Positions 1-6,088 of a stretch of DNA of 11,919 bases are shown here, in pieces. Location: positions 1 through 11,919 of the forward strand of contig CAZQKL010000065.1 in the NCBI GenBank assembly GCA_964593895.1, written 5' to 3'. Positions within the stretch are counted from its first letter, which is position 1; each line of letters starts with the position of its first letter. Origin of the DNA: CAZQKL01 sp964593895 [NCBI: uncultured bacterium]. GTDB taxonomy: Bacteria > DYJV01. The position numbers and the translations under genes are program-made. A model generated the notes under the pieces. It made no database searches, was not told where the DNA came from, and saw nothing but the letters and a program-made list of their open reading frames with translations.

Positions 1-1
1 A

Positions 2-175
2 AAGCCCAAACCCAAACCAAAACCAAAGCCCAAGCATAAGTTTAAGCCAAAACCAAAACCAAAACCAAAACCTAAACCAAAACCTAAACCTAAACTTAGA
101 CCAAAACCAAAACTTAAATTAAAATCTAAACCTAAAATTAAATTTAAACCCAAACTAAAGCATAAACAAAAATAT
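2..175 (+). repeat. Degenerate 6-base tandem repeat encoding Lys-X
   Basis: There are 29 consecutive hexamers of the form AAA/AAG (once AGA) plus one codon. The second codon is Pro (CCA, CCT or CCC) in 17 units; elsewhere it is His, Phe, Leu, Ser, Ile, Gln or Tyr. The Lys position is almost never lost while the Pro position drifts, especially towards the 3' end. It lies wholly inside the TonB/TolA-like gene and is in frame, so it is protein low-complexity sequence and not an intergenic repeat. The array may start before the window. Confidence 0.9.
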
Positions 176-589
176 AAAAAAAAGATAGACCTTTCAATAA
201 TTAGAAAAAAAGTGGAAAGGTTAAAGGAAAAGGAAAGAGAGGAGGAATTAAAAAAGGAAAAAGAAAAAATTAAAGAGGAGTTAAAAAAAGAAGCAGCAGT
301 ATTTTATGCAAATAAACTTGTCAGTCTTGTCCAGAGATTGTGGATTTTTCCAAAATCTATTCCAGACAACGAGTTACCATATCTTGAGATAAAGATTAAA
401 ATAAGAGTAAGAAAAGATGGGAAAATTATTGGTGAACCAGTAATTATTTCAAAATCTCCAAATAAAATTTTTAATGAATCTGCTTTAAGAGCTGTGAAAA
501 AACTTTACAATTATAAAATTCCATTACCTGATATTATTGATGATAACTACATTGATATAATTTTAACATTAACACCACCTGAAAGATAA
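2..589 (+). CDS. TonB/TolA-like energy-transducing protein, 5' end missing
   Basis: The reading frame is open from the window edge to the TAA at 587-589, giving 195 visible codons. The true start and the expected N-terminal membrane helix lie upstream. From N to C the visible part has about 59 residues of strictly alternating Lys-X, mostly Lys-Pro; then a charged helix rich in Lys and Glu (roughly residues 64-98); then a C-terminal domain of about 95 residues with the TonB/TolA pattern of strand, 'RKDGKIIGEPVI', 'SKSPNKIFNESALRAV' and a final strand. In this family the C-terminal domain contacts outer-membrane partners, while the stiff Lys/Pro or helical linker spans the periplasm and carries proton-motive energy from ExbB/ExbD or TolQ/TolR. 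Those partners are not in the window. The long helix leaves TolA as an alternative to TonB. A GTG at 212 is only an internal codon, because the frame continues upstream with protein-like periodicity. Confidence 0.8.
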   Translation, partial: KPKPKPKPKPKHKFKPKPKPKPKPKPKPKPKLRPKPKLKLKSKPKIKFKPKLKHKQKYKKKIDLSIIRKKVERLKEKEREEELKKEKEKIKEELKKEAAVFYANKLVSLVQRLWIFPKSIPDNELPYLEIKIKIRVRKDGKIIGEPVIISKSPNKIFNESALRAVKKLYNYKIPLPDIIDDNYIDIILTLTPPER

Positions 590-590
590 A

Positions 591-1604
591 TTAAGAGTAT
601 TTTATTGCAAATTTTATAGCATTTAACATACTTTCAGGGTTAGCAATTCCCTTCCATGCAATGTCAAAAGCTGTGCCATGGTCAGGAGATGTCCTTAGAA
701 AAGGGATTCCACATGTAACATTTATTGCTCCATAAAAATCAAGAATTTTTATAGGAATTAGCCCCTGGTCATGATAAAGGGCAACAATTAAATCAGGTTT
801 ATCATAAATTGCTTTAAAAAAAATTGTATCTGGTGGAAATGGTCCATGGATATTTACCCCTTTTTTTTTAAAAGAAGAAATTAATGGAGAAATTACTTTC
901 TTTTCTTCATCTCCAATTAATCCATCCTCTCCTGCATGGGGATTAAGCCCTGCAACATAGATTAAAGGTTTTTCTATTTTTAAAAATTTTTTTAAAAAAT
1001 TAATCCCCAGATTTATTGTTGTTTTAAGTGAATTGTATGATAATTTTTGTGGAACCTCTTTTAGAGGAATGTGAATTGTATGAAGAATTACATTAAAATT
1101 TTTACTCACAAATAGCATCCTAAAATCTTTTGTGTCAGTGTATTTTGCAAGAATTTCAGTATGCCCAGGAAAATCAATTCCTGCGAGTTTCAGACCTTTT
1201 TTTGAGATTGGGGATGTAACAATTGCTTTAATTTTCCCTTTATTTGCAAACTCTATAGCTTTTAATATTGAATTAAAAGCAAATAATCCATTTTCCTTTG
1301 AAGTTTTATTGAAACTAAATTTATCTGGTGATGGAATTTCATAAACATTTATGAAACTATTTTTACATTCATGAAATTCATTTATCTTTTTAACTTTTAT
1401 TGGGAGATTAACAATTTCAACTGCTTTCTCAATTATTGAGCAGTTTCCAATAATAAAAAGATTTGTATCTATTAAAGAATTATCTTGAGTTAATCTGTAA
1501 ATTGACTTAACGGTAATTTCAGGACCAACTCCTCCAACATCACCAATTGTTATTGCTATATTTTTACAATTATTAGTGCCTGCTGACGAAGTTCTTTTAA
1601 CCAT
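591..1604 (-). CDS. pdxA: 4-hydroxythreonine-4-phosphate dehydrogenase PdxA
   Basis: PdxA oxidises 4-phosphohydroxy-L-threonine with NAD(P)+ in the DXP-dependent route to pyridoxal phosphate, in the cytoplasm. The 337 residues match the usual length (about 330). Family motifs run in order: 'GDVGGVGPEI' (21-30), 'TSPISKKGL' (130-138), 'FPGHTEIL' (145-152), 'LNPHAGEDG' (220-228), 'YHDQGLIPIK' (277-286) and 'RTSPDHGTAFDIAWKG' (304-319). The three metal-ligand histidines are His148, His223 and His278. The start at 1604 is the only ATG/GTG/TTG before the fold. It gives about 12 extra residues at the N-terminus and a 49-base overlap with surA; a weak AAAAGA precedes it. surA-pdxA order is conserved in E. 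coli. PdxA paralogues (PdxA2) act in 4-hydroxythreonine catabolism, but the neighbours here do not suggest that. Confidence 0.94.
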   Translation of the reverse strand: MVKRTSSAGTNNCKNIAITIGDVGGVGPEITVKSIYRLTQDNSLIDTNLFIIGNCSIIEKAVEIVNLPIKVKKINEFHECKNSFINVYEIPSPDKFSFNKTSKENGLFAFNSILKAIEFANKGKIKAIVTSPISKKGLKLAGIDFPGHTEILAKYTDTKDFRMLFVSKNFNVILHTIHIPLKEVPQKLSYNSLKTTINLGINFLKKFLKIEKPLIYVAGLNPHAGEDGLIGDEEKKVISPLISSFKKKGVNIHGPFPPDTIFFKAIYDKPDLIVALYHDQGLIPIKILDFYGAINVTCGIPFLRTSPDHGTAFDIAWKGIANPESMLNAIKFAIKYS

Positions 1605-2512
1605 TCTTTTAATTTCTTATCAAGAAGTTTATTCTTAAGCTCCTCTTCAGCTTTTTTCATTAATAGTGTCATCTTTTGATTTTTGCTTTTTATATCCACA
1701 AGTTTAATTATATGAATTCCAATTCTCGTTTTTACAACTTTTATATCTCCAGGTTTCATATTTTCTACTGCTTTTCTTATTTGAGGTAAAAGCTCATTTT
1801 TTTTAAAAAAACCAAGGTCTCCACCATTATTTTTAAAAGGACCTTCAGAAAATTTTTTTGCAAGAATAGAAAATTTATTTTTTTTATTTTTTAATTCCTT
1901 TAAAATTTTTTTTATAAGCTTTTCCTTTTCAGAATTAAAATTTTTTCGTAGAAAAAGAATCTGTTTAATATGGTATTCTGTGTCTTCATCTTTTTTAAAA
2001 TGGGTATTTACATATTTTTCAATTTCTTTTTCAGGAATTTTAATATCTTTTTTCACATAAGAATTAATAACTCTTGCAATTAAAATCTCTTTTTTTAATT
2101 TTTCTCTGTAAGATTTATATGAAATGTTTTGCTGTTTTAAAAAATCTTTAAGTTCAAAAATTGTGATATTATTTTTTCTTAAAATATTTTGAATTACTTC
2201 ATCCACCTGTTTTTCTGAAACTTTATAACCCATTTTTTTCCCAAATTGCAAAATTAAAGTATCATCTATCATTTTATTGAGAATTTTTTTTCTTAATTTT
2301 TTTATCTCCTCTTTTTTCTGAGAGGAAGGTAAATTAGAATTTAAAATTTTTTCAATAAAAGGTTTTGATTCTTCATTTAATTCGCTTATAGTTATAATAT
2401 CATCATTGACAATTGCAGCAATTCCATCAACAATTTTACAGAAAGTTGTATGAGGTAAAAGTAAAGTGAAACTAATCAGAAATAGAGATAATTTTATCAA
2501 TCTCCACTTCAT
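1556..2512 (-). CDS. surA: SurA-type periplasmic peptidyl-prolyl isomerase/chaperone
   Basis: The protein has an N-terminal signal peptide (Met-Lys-Trp-Arg, then a run of Leu/Phe/Ile), a helical SurA N-domain beginning 'VDGIAAIVNDDIITISEL', and one parvulin-type rotamase domain. The rotamase domain covers roughly residues 178-275 and includes 'FSEGPFKNNGGDLGFF' and 'MKPGDI...TRIGIHIIKL'. A short basic helix follows. E. coli SurA has two rotamase domains and 428 residues; this form has one and about 318. Family role: escorting unfolded outer-membrane proteins across the periplasm. The start is uncertain. ATG 2512 gives a clean signal peptide; ATG 2518 adds two residues, and ATG 2551 adds 13 mostly basic ones. 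None has a well-spaced Shine-Dalgarno site, so coupling to flgD, which ends at 2472 inside this gene, is likely. A PpiC/PrsA-like foldase is the alternative name. Confidence 0.87.
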   Translation of the reverse strand: MKWRLIKLSLFLISFTLLLPHTTFCKIVDGIAAIVNDDIITISELNEESKPFIEKILNSNLPSSQKKEEIKKLRKKILNKMIDDTLILQFGKKMGYKVSEKQVDEVIQNILRKNNITIFELKDFLKQQNISYKSYREKLKKEILIARVINSYVKKDIKIPEKEIEKYVNTHFKKDEDTEYHIKQILFLRKNFNSEKEKLIKKILKELKNKKNKFSILAKKFSEGPFKNNGGDLGFFKKNELLPQIRKAVENMKPGDIKVVKTRIGIHIIKLVDIKSKNQKMTLLMKKAEEELKNKLLDKKLKEWLKELRQQALIIVKI

Positions 2513-3161
2513 CTCCATTAACTTTAAATAGTGCTTCTTTTTTATCATCATCGTATCTTATATTGGTTACTTTTCCTGAACCGAAAGATGTGACATCTAC
2601 TGGTTCGCCTTTGAAATTATAAGCTATAACTTCGTAATTATAAATTCCTTCAGGTACATTATCTCCTTTTAAATCTTTACCATCCCATGTAACAGAATTT
2701 TCTCCTTTTGTCAAATTATCAAATTTTAATGTTCTTATAAGGTTACCTTTTTCATCATAAATATTTAAATTGACACTTACTGCATCTTCTGAAAGTTTAA
2801 ACTTTATTTTTATATCATTATCATTTTCACTTTTGTAAATTTTATCACCTTCATACTCAACATTTTTACCAATTAATCCAATTCCTTGGAAATAAGTTGC
2901 CTTTTTTGTAACCTCAATGAATTTTTGGAAATCTTTATTTAAATTATACAATTGCTCTAATGAACTAAATTGTGCAAGTTGAGCTGAAACCTCATAATTT
3001 TTCATAGGATTTAAAGGGTCTTGATTTTTTAACTGCTCTATAAAAAGTTTTAAAAAAGCATCTCTTGAAAGTAAAGAATTTTTGGTTAATGCATTTAAAT
3101 TATTATCGTTTTTCACATTCACATCGTTATTTGTGTTTACAATATTTAATGGAGTGAGCAT
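2472..3161 (-). CDS. flgD: Flagellar hook capping/assembly protein FlgD
   Basis: FlgD caps the growing hook outside the cell so that FlgE subunits can polymerise. The 229-residue product has the conserved N-terminal FlgD block: 'DAFLKLFIEQLKNQDPLNPM' (34-53), then 'SAQLAQFSSLEQLYNL' (59-74). A beta-rich Ig-like FlgD domain follows (about 105-185), with 'LTKGENSVTWDGKDLKG' and 'VPEGIYNYEVIAY'. There is no signal peptide, as expected for a flagellar export substrate. ATG 3161 is preceded by a strong AAAAGGAGG six bases upstream. flgD is first in a leftward unit with surA and pdxA. No fliK, flgE or other flagellar gene is beside it, although flgD usually sits next to them. Confidence 0.94.
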   Translation of the reverse strand: MLTPLNIVNTNNDVNVKNDNNLNALTKNSLLSRDAFLKLFIEQLKNQDPLNPMKNYEVSAQLAQFSSLEQLYNLNKDFQKFIEVTKKATYFQGIGLIGKNVEYEGDKIYKSENDNDIKIKFKLSEDAVSVNLNIYDEKGNLIRTLKFDNLTKGENSVTWDGKDLKGDNVPEGIYNYEVIAYNFKGEPVDVTSFGSGKVTNIRYDDDKKEALFKVNGDEVEIDKIISISD

Positions 3162-3202
3162 TTTTTTCCTCCTTTTAGCTTCTTAATGATTTATAGACAA
3201 AA

Positions 3203-3211
3203 ATTATGCCA
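3203..3211 (-). promoter_or_regulatory. flgD: Putative extended -10 promoter for flgD-surA-pdxA
   Basis: Read leftward, the sequence is TGGCATAAT, an extended -10 (TGn plus CATAAT, five of six matches to TATAAT). No good -35 is visible. Initiation near 3196 would leave a leader of about 35 bases containing the AAAAGGAGG site. This is the best candidate in the divergent region, but a single -10 match in AT-rich DNA is weak evidence. Confidence 0.35.
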
Positions 3212-3213
3212 AT

Positions 3214-3231
3214 AAAATTATTATTAATTTT
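3214..3231. repeat. AT-only inverted repeat between divergent promoters
   Basis: AAAATTA and TAATTTT form perfect 7-base arms around the four bases TTAT. The dyad lies between the presumed -10 elements of flgD and htrA, where an operator could affect both units. All bases are A or T, so chance is a real possibility. Confidence 0.3.
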
Positions 3232-3257
3232 TAACTTGACTTTGAAACATATATAAT
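3230..3257 (+). promoter_or_regulatory. htrA: Putative promoter for htrA unit
   Basis: A perfect TATAAT lies at 3252-3257. The hexamer 16 bases upstream is TTTAAC (3230-3235), a weak -35. A better-looking TTGACT (3236-3241) is only 10 bases from the -10, too close for ordinary sigma-70 use. Initiation near 3264 would give a leader of about 25 bases ending in AAGGAGGG (3276-3283), five bases before the htrA ATG. Confidence 0.5.
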
Positions 3258-3288
3258 TAAGTTAAAAAAAAACTTAAGGAGGGAAAAG

Positions 3289-4698
3289 ATGCGTAAAACT
3301 ATTTTAAGTTTAATTTTTCTATTTTTTTGTTTAAACCTCTATTCTTTTAATCTCAACATTTCAACTGATAATTCAAACAAATGTAAATGCTTGCCAGATA
3401 TAGTAAAAATTGCAAAAGAAGCAACAAATAGTGTTGTAAATATTAATACAACCAAAATAATTAGAAGAAGAAATCCATTTTTTAGCCCTTTCCCATCACC
3501 ATTTGGAGAAAATGACCCATTTGAAGAATTTTTCAAGAAATTTTTTGGTGGTATGCAACCCTATCAGGAATATAAACAGAGGAGTTTAGGTTCTGGATTT
3601 ATAATTTCAAAAGATGGCTACATTTTAACAAATAATCATGTTATTGCAAATGCAGATGAGATATATGTAACACTTTATAACCATCATAGGTACAAAGCAA
3701 AAGTTGTTGGTGCTGACCCAAAAACAGATATTGCCTTAATCAAAATTGACCCAAAAAATGAAGATTTAAAACCCCTTCCACTTGGAGATTCAGATAAAAT
3801 TCAGGTTGGAGAATGGGTTGTTGCAATTGGAAATCCATTTGGATTTTCAAGAACAGTTACAGTTGGGATAATAAGTGCCAAAGGTAGAGTAATTGGAGCT
3901 GGACCTTATGATGATTTTTTACAAACAGATGCAGCAATAAATCCAGGAAATAGTGGTGGTCCTCTTCTTAATATGAAAGGTGAGGTTATAGGAATTAATA
4001 CAGCAATAATTGCATCAGCTCAAGGAATAGGTTTTGCAATCCCTATAAATATGGCAAAAGCACTTCTCCCACAGTTGAAAAAAGGAAAGGTTATAAGAGG
4101 ATGGCTTGGTGTTACAATTCAGGAAGTTACTCAAGACCTTGCTCAATATTTTGGAATGAAAGAACCTCATGGAGCGCTTGTAACAAAAGTATTTCCAAAT
4201 TCTCCTGCTGAAAAAGCTGGATTAAAAAGGGGAGATGTAATCATTGAATATGATGGGAAAAAAGTTGAGGGAATTCATGACCTTCCAAGAATGGTTGCTG
4301 AAACTCCTGTAGGTAAGGAAGTAGATATTGTTGTTTTAAGAGCTGGTAAAAAGATTACATTGAAAGTAAAAATAGGTAAAATGGGACAAGCTGGTCCAGT
4401 TAGTGAAGAGGAAAAGATTGATAAAATTGGTCTGTACGTTGTTAATTTAACAGATGAGATTAGAGCAAAATATGGAATTTCAGATAAAGAAGGAGTTCTT
4501 GTTTATAAAGTTAAACCTGGAAGCATTGCAGATAAAGCAGGTATAAGAGAGGGAGATATAATAAAATCTATGGAATATCAAAAAGTTAGAAATGTTGATG
4601 ATTACAAAAGAATTTTGAAAAATTTCCACAAAGATAAAATGCTTGTAGATGTTAAAAGAGGAGATAGTAGAATATTTTTTGTTCTGAAATTTAAGTAA
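3289..4698 (+). CDS. htrA: Periplasmic serine protease HtrA/DegP (Do family)
   Basis: HtrA/DegP degrades or refolds damaged envelope proteins. The 469 residues carry, in order: a signal peptide (about 1-20); a Phe/Pro-rich LA-type loop (about 62-95); a trypsin-like domain with catalytic His117 ('TNNHVIANADE'), Asp147 ('KTDIALIKI') and Ser222 ('NPGNSGGPLLN'); and two PDZ domains (about 270-362 and 378-469) with 'GWLGVTIQEV', 'GLKRGDVIIEYDG' and 'AGIREGDIIKSM'. Length and two-PDZ layout match DegP/DegQ, and all three catalytic residues are present. AAGGAGGG lies five bases before the ATG, giving the strongest start in the window. Two cysteines (Cys32, Cys34) sit just after the signal peptide, which is unusual for the family. 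The stop codon overlaps the next start by one base (TAATG), so the next two genes are probably co-transcribed. Confidence 0.96.
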   Translation: MRKTILSLIFLFFCLNLYSFNLNISTDNSNKCKCLPDIVKIAKEATNSVVNINTTKIIRRRNPFFSPFPSPFGENDPFEEFFKKFFGGMQPYQEYKQRSLGSGFIISKDGYILTNNHVIANADEIYVTLYNHHRYKAKVVGADPKTDIALIKIDPKNEDLKPLPLGDSDKIQVGEWVVAIGNPFGFSRTVTVGIISAKGRVIGAGPYDDFLQTDAAINPGNSGGPLLNMKGEVIGINTAIIASAQGIGFAIPINMAKALLPQLKKGKVIRGWLGVTIQEVTQDLAQYFGMKEPHGALVTKVFPNSPAEKAGLKRGDVIIEYDGKKVEGIHDLPRMVAETPVGKEVDIVVLRAGKKITLKVKIGKMGQAGPVSEEEKIDKIGLYVVNLTDEIRAKYGISDKEGVLVYKVKPGSIADKAGIREGDIIKSMEYQKVRNVDDYKRILKNFHKDKMLVDVKRGDSRIFFVLKFK

Positions 4699-5840
4699 TG
4701 GGAAAAATTTACTACTTTGATAATGCAGCAACCTCTCATCCTAAACCTGAAGAGGTTGCTGTTTGTGTTTATAATTATATAAAAAATCTTTCTGCAAATC
4801 CTGGAAGATCTTCTCATAAATTAGCAATTGAAAGCGCAAAAATTGTATTTAATGCAAGGGAAAATATCGCAGAAATTTTAAATTATTCAGATTCTGAGCA
4901 TTTTATTTTTACATTAAATGCTACAGATTCAATAAACATAGTATTAAATGGTTACTTAAAAAAAGGTGATTTTGTGCTAACAACATTTTTAGAGCATAAC
5001 TCTGTATTAAGGCCATTGAAATTGCTTGAAAAAACAAAAGGGATAAAATTTGATTTTATAAAATTTTCAAAAAAAGATGGAATTGATTTTAATGATTTTT
5101 ATGAAAAGTTAAAAGAAAAAGTTCCCAGTTTAGTAGTTATAAATCATGCTTCAAATGTAACAGGTAAAATTGTGGATTTAGATAAAATCTTGGAACTTAA
5201 AGATAAATTTAAATTTAAATTATTGATTGATGGTGCACAAACAGGAGGAATTTATAAATACAATTTAGAAGAACAGCCTATTGATTTTATTGCTTTTACT
5301 GGTCATAAATCTTTTTACGGTCCTCAAGGGATTGGATTTCTATTTATAAGAGATTATGAAGACTTATTGCCTTTAAGATGTGGAGGAACAGGAAGTTTTT
5401 CAGAAGAAATAGTTCAGCCAGAGTTTTTACCAGATAAATTTGAAAGTGGCACATTAAATGTTCCTGGAATTGCAGGGTTAAATGCAGGGATTAATTTCGT
5501 AAAAAATATAGGGTTTGAAAATATCTATTCTTATAAAAAGAAGCTTGTTAATTACTTTATTGAAAATTTAAAAAAAATTTCCCAAATAAATTTATATTCA
5601 GATACAAACAATAATTCAGGAATTGTTAGTTTTAATTTAAAAAACATTCCTCCTTCAGAAGTTGCAAGAATTCTTGATAAAGATTTTAATATTGCGGTAA
5701 GACCAGGACTGCATTGTGCTCCATTAATTCACAAATGTTTAGAAACATATCCTCAAGGTTGCGTAAGATTTTCTTTTAGTCATTTTAATACAATTGATGA
5801 GATTGATTATTGTATAAACGCATTAAAAAAGATAAAATGA
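4698..5840 (+). CDS. Cysteine desulfurase-like aminotransferase class V
   Basis: This is a PLP enzyme of the NifS/SufS (CsdA) fold, which takes sulfur (or selenium from selenocysteine) off the amino acid as a protein-bound persulfide. The 380 residues show 'YFDNAATSHPKP' (6-17), 'NPGRSSHKLA' (34-43), His100 ('LEHNSVLRPL'), Asp178 and Gln181 ('IDGAQTGG'), PLP lysine Lys204 ('FTGHKSFYGPQG'), 'FESGTLNVPGIAGLNAG' (248-264) and the catalytic-loop Cys340 ('RPGLHCAPLIH'). The start ATG shares one base with the htrA stop, and no separate Shine-Dalgarno site is clear, so translation is probably coupled. The next gene, a DUF3343 protein, overlaps by four bases. From memory, that partnership is typical of the EF2568-like desulfurase branch linked to Se/S delivery, not of the main Isc/Suf assembly line. 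Target not determinable here. Confidence 0.9.
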   Translation: MGKIYYFDNAATSHPKPEEVAVCVYNYIKNLSANPGRSSHKLAIESAKIVFNARENIAEILNYSDSEHFIFTLNATDSINIVLNGYLKKGDFVLTTFLEHNSVLRPLKLLEKTKGIKFDFIKFSKKDGIDFNDFYEKLKEKVPSLVVINHASNVTGKIVDLDKILELKDKFKFKLLIDGAQTGGIYKYNLEEQPIDFIAFTGHKSFYGPQGIGFLFIRDYEDLLPLRCGGTGSFSEEIVQPEFLPDKFESGTLNVPGIAGLNAGINFVKNIGFENIYSYKKKLVNYFIENLKKISQINLYSDTNNNSGIVSFNLKNIPPSEVARILDKDFNIAVRPGLHCAPLIHKCLETYPQGCVRFSFSHFNTIDEIDYCINALKKIK

Positions 5841-6088
5841 TTGTAATTATTATGGAGTCAATTCATTATATTTTAAAAGCAGAAAAAATTTTTAAAAAAG
5901 CTGGTTTTAAAGAATTTGAAATAATTCCTGTTCCAAAGGAAATTCATTCAAATTGTGGAAGTGCATTAAAAATTGAAAAGAAATTTAAAGATAAGGCAAT
6001 TGAAATCCTTAAGAAAAATAATTTTAAATTCAGAATATTCACATATAATAAAAATCTTGATTTTTTTATTGAAGAAGAAAATGCATAA
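5837..6088 (+). CDS. DUF3343 putative sulfur/selenium carrier protein
   Basis: A small cytoplasmic protein of 83 residues. It shows the DUF3343 pattern: an opening strand, 'ESIHYILKAEKIFKKAG' (7-23), then 'IIPVPKEIHSNCGSALKI' (29-46) with the single, conserved Cys40. The family, as I recall it, is annotated as a putative Se/S carrier, the cysteine taking a persulfide or selenide from a partner desulfurase. The ATG at 5837 overlaps the upstream TGA (ATGA), a classic coupling arrangement, so I chose it over an in-frame ATG at 5810 inside the desulfurase gene. An ATG at 5852 is possible but would remove the first strand. The 3' end overlaps the oppositely directed mgtE by 23 bases. Carrier function is inference from family and context. 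Confidence 0.85.
   Translation: MIVIIMESIHYILKAEKIFKKAGFKEFEIIPVPKEIHSNCGSALKIEKKFKDKAIEILKKNNFKFRIFTYNKNLDFFIEEENA

Noticed and set aside
2-175. Regularly spaced repeats resembling a CRISPR or satellite array
   Set aside because: The unit is six bases with no spacers, is in frame and encodes Lys-X in a TonB/TolA-like protein.
212-589. GTG at 212 as the start of a 125-residue gene
   Set aside because: The frame is open back to the window edge and encodes a linker typical of the same protein.
1132-1344. Short plus-strand open frame opposite pdxA
   Set aside because: It lies antisense to a strongly conserved part of pdxA, has no Shine-Dalgarno site and encodes no recognisable protein.
3196-3212. 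Sigma-54 promoter before flgD (TTGGCA followed by TTTGTC)
   Set aside because: At the required spacing the essential GC of the -12 element is not present.
3236-3257. TTGACT and TATAAT as one sigma-70 promoter for htrA
   Set aside because: The spacer is only 10 bases; the TATAAT must use a weaker -35 or none.
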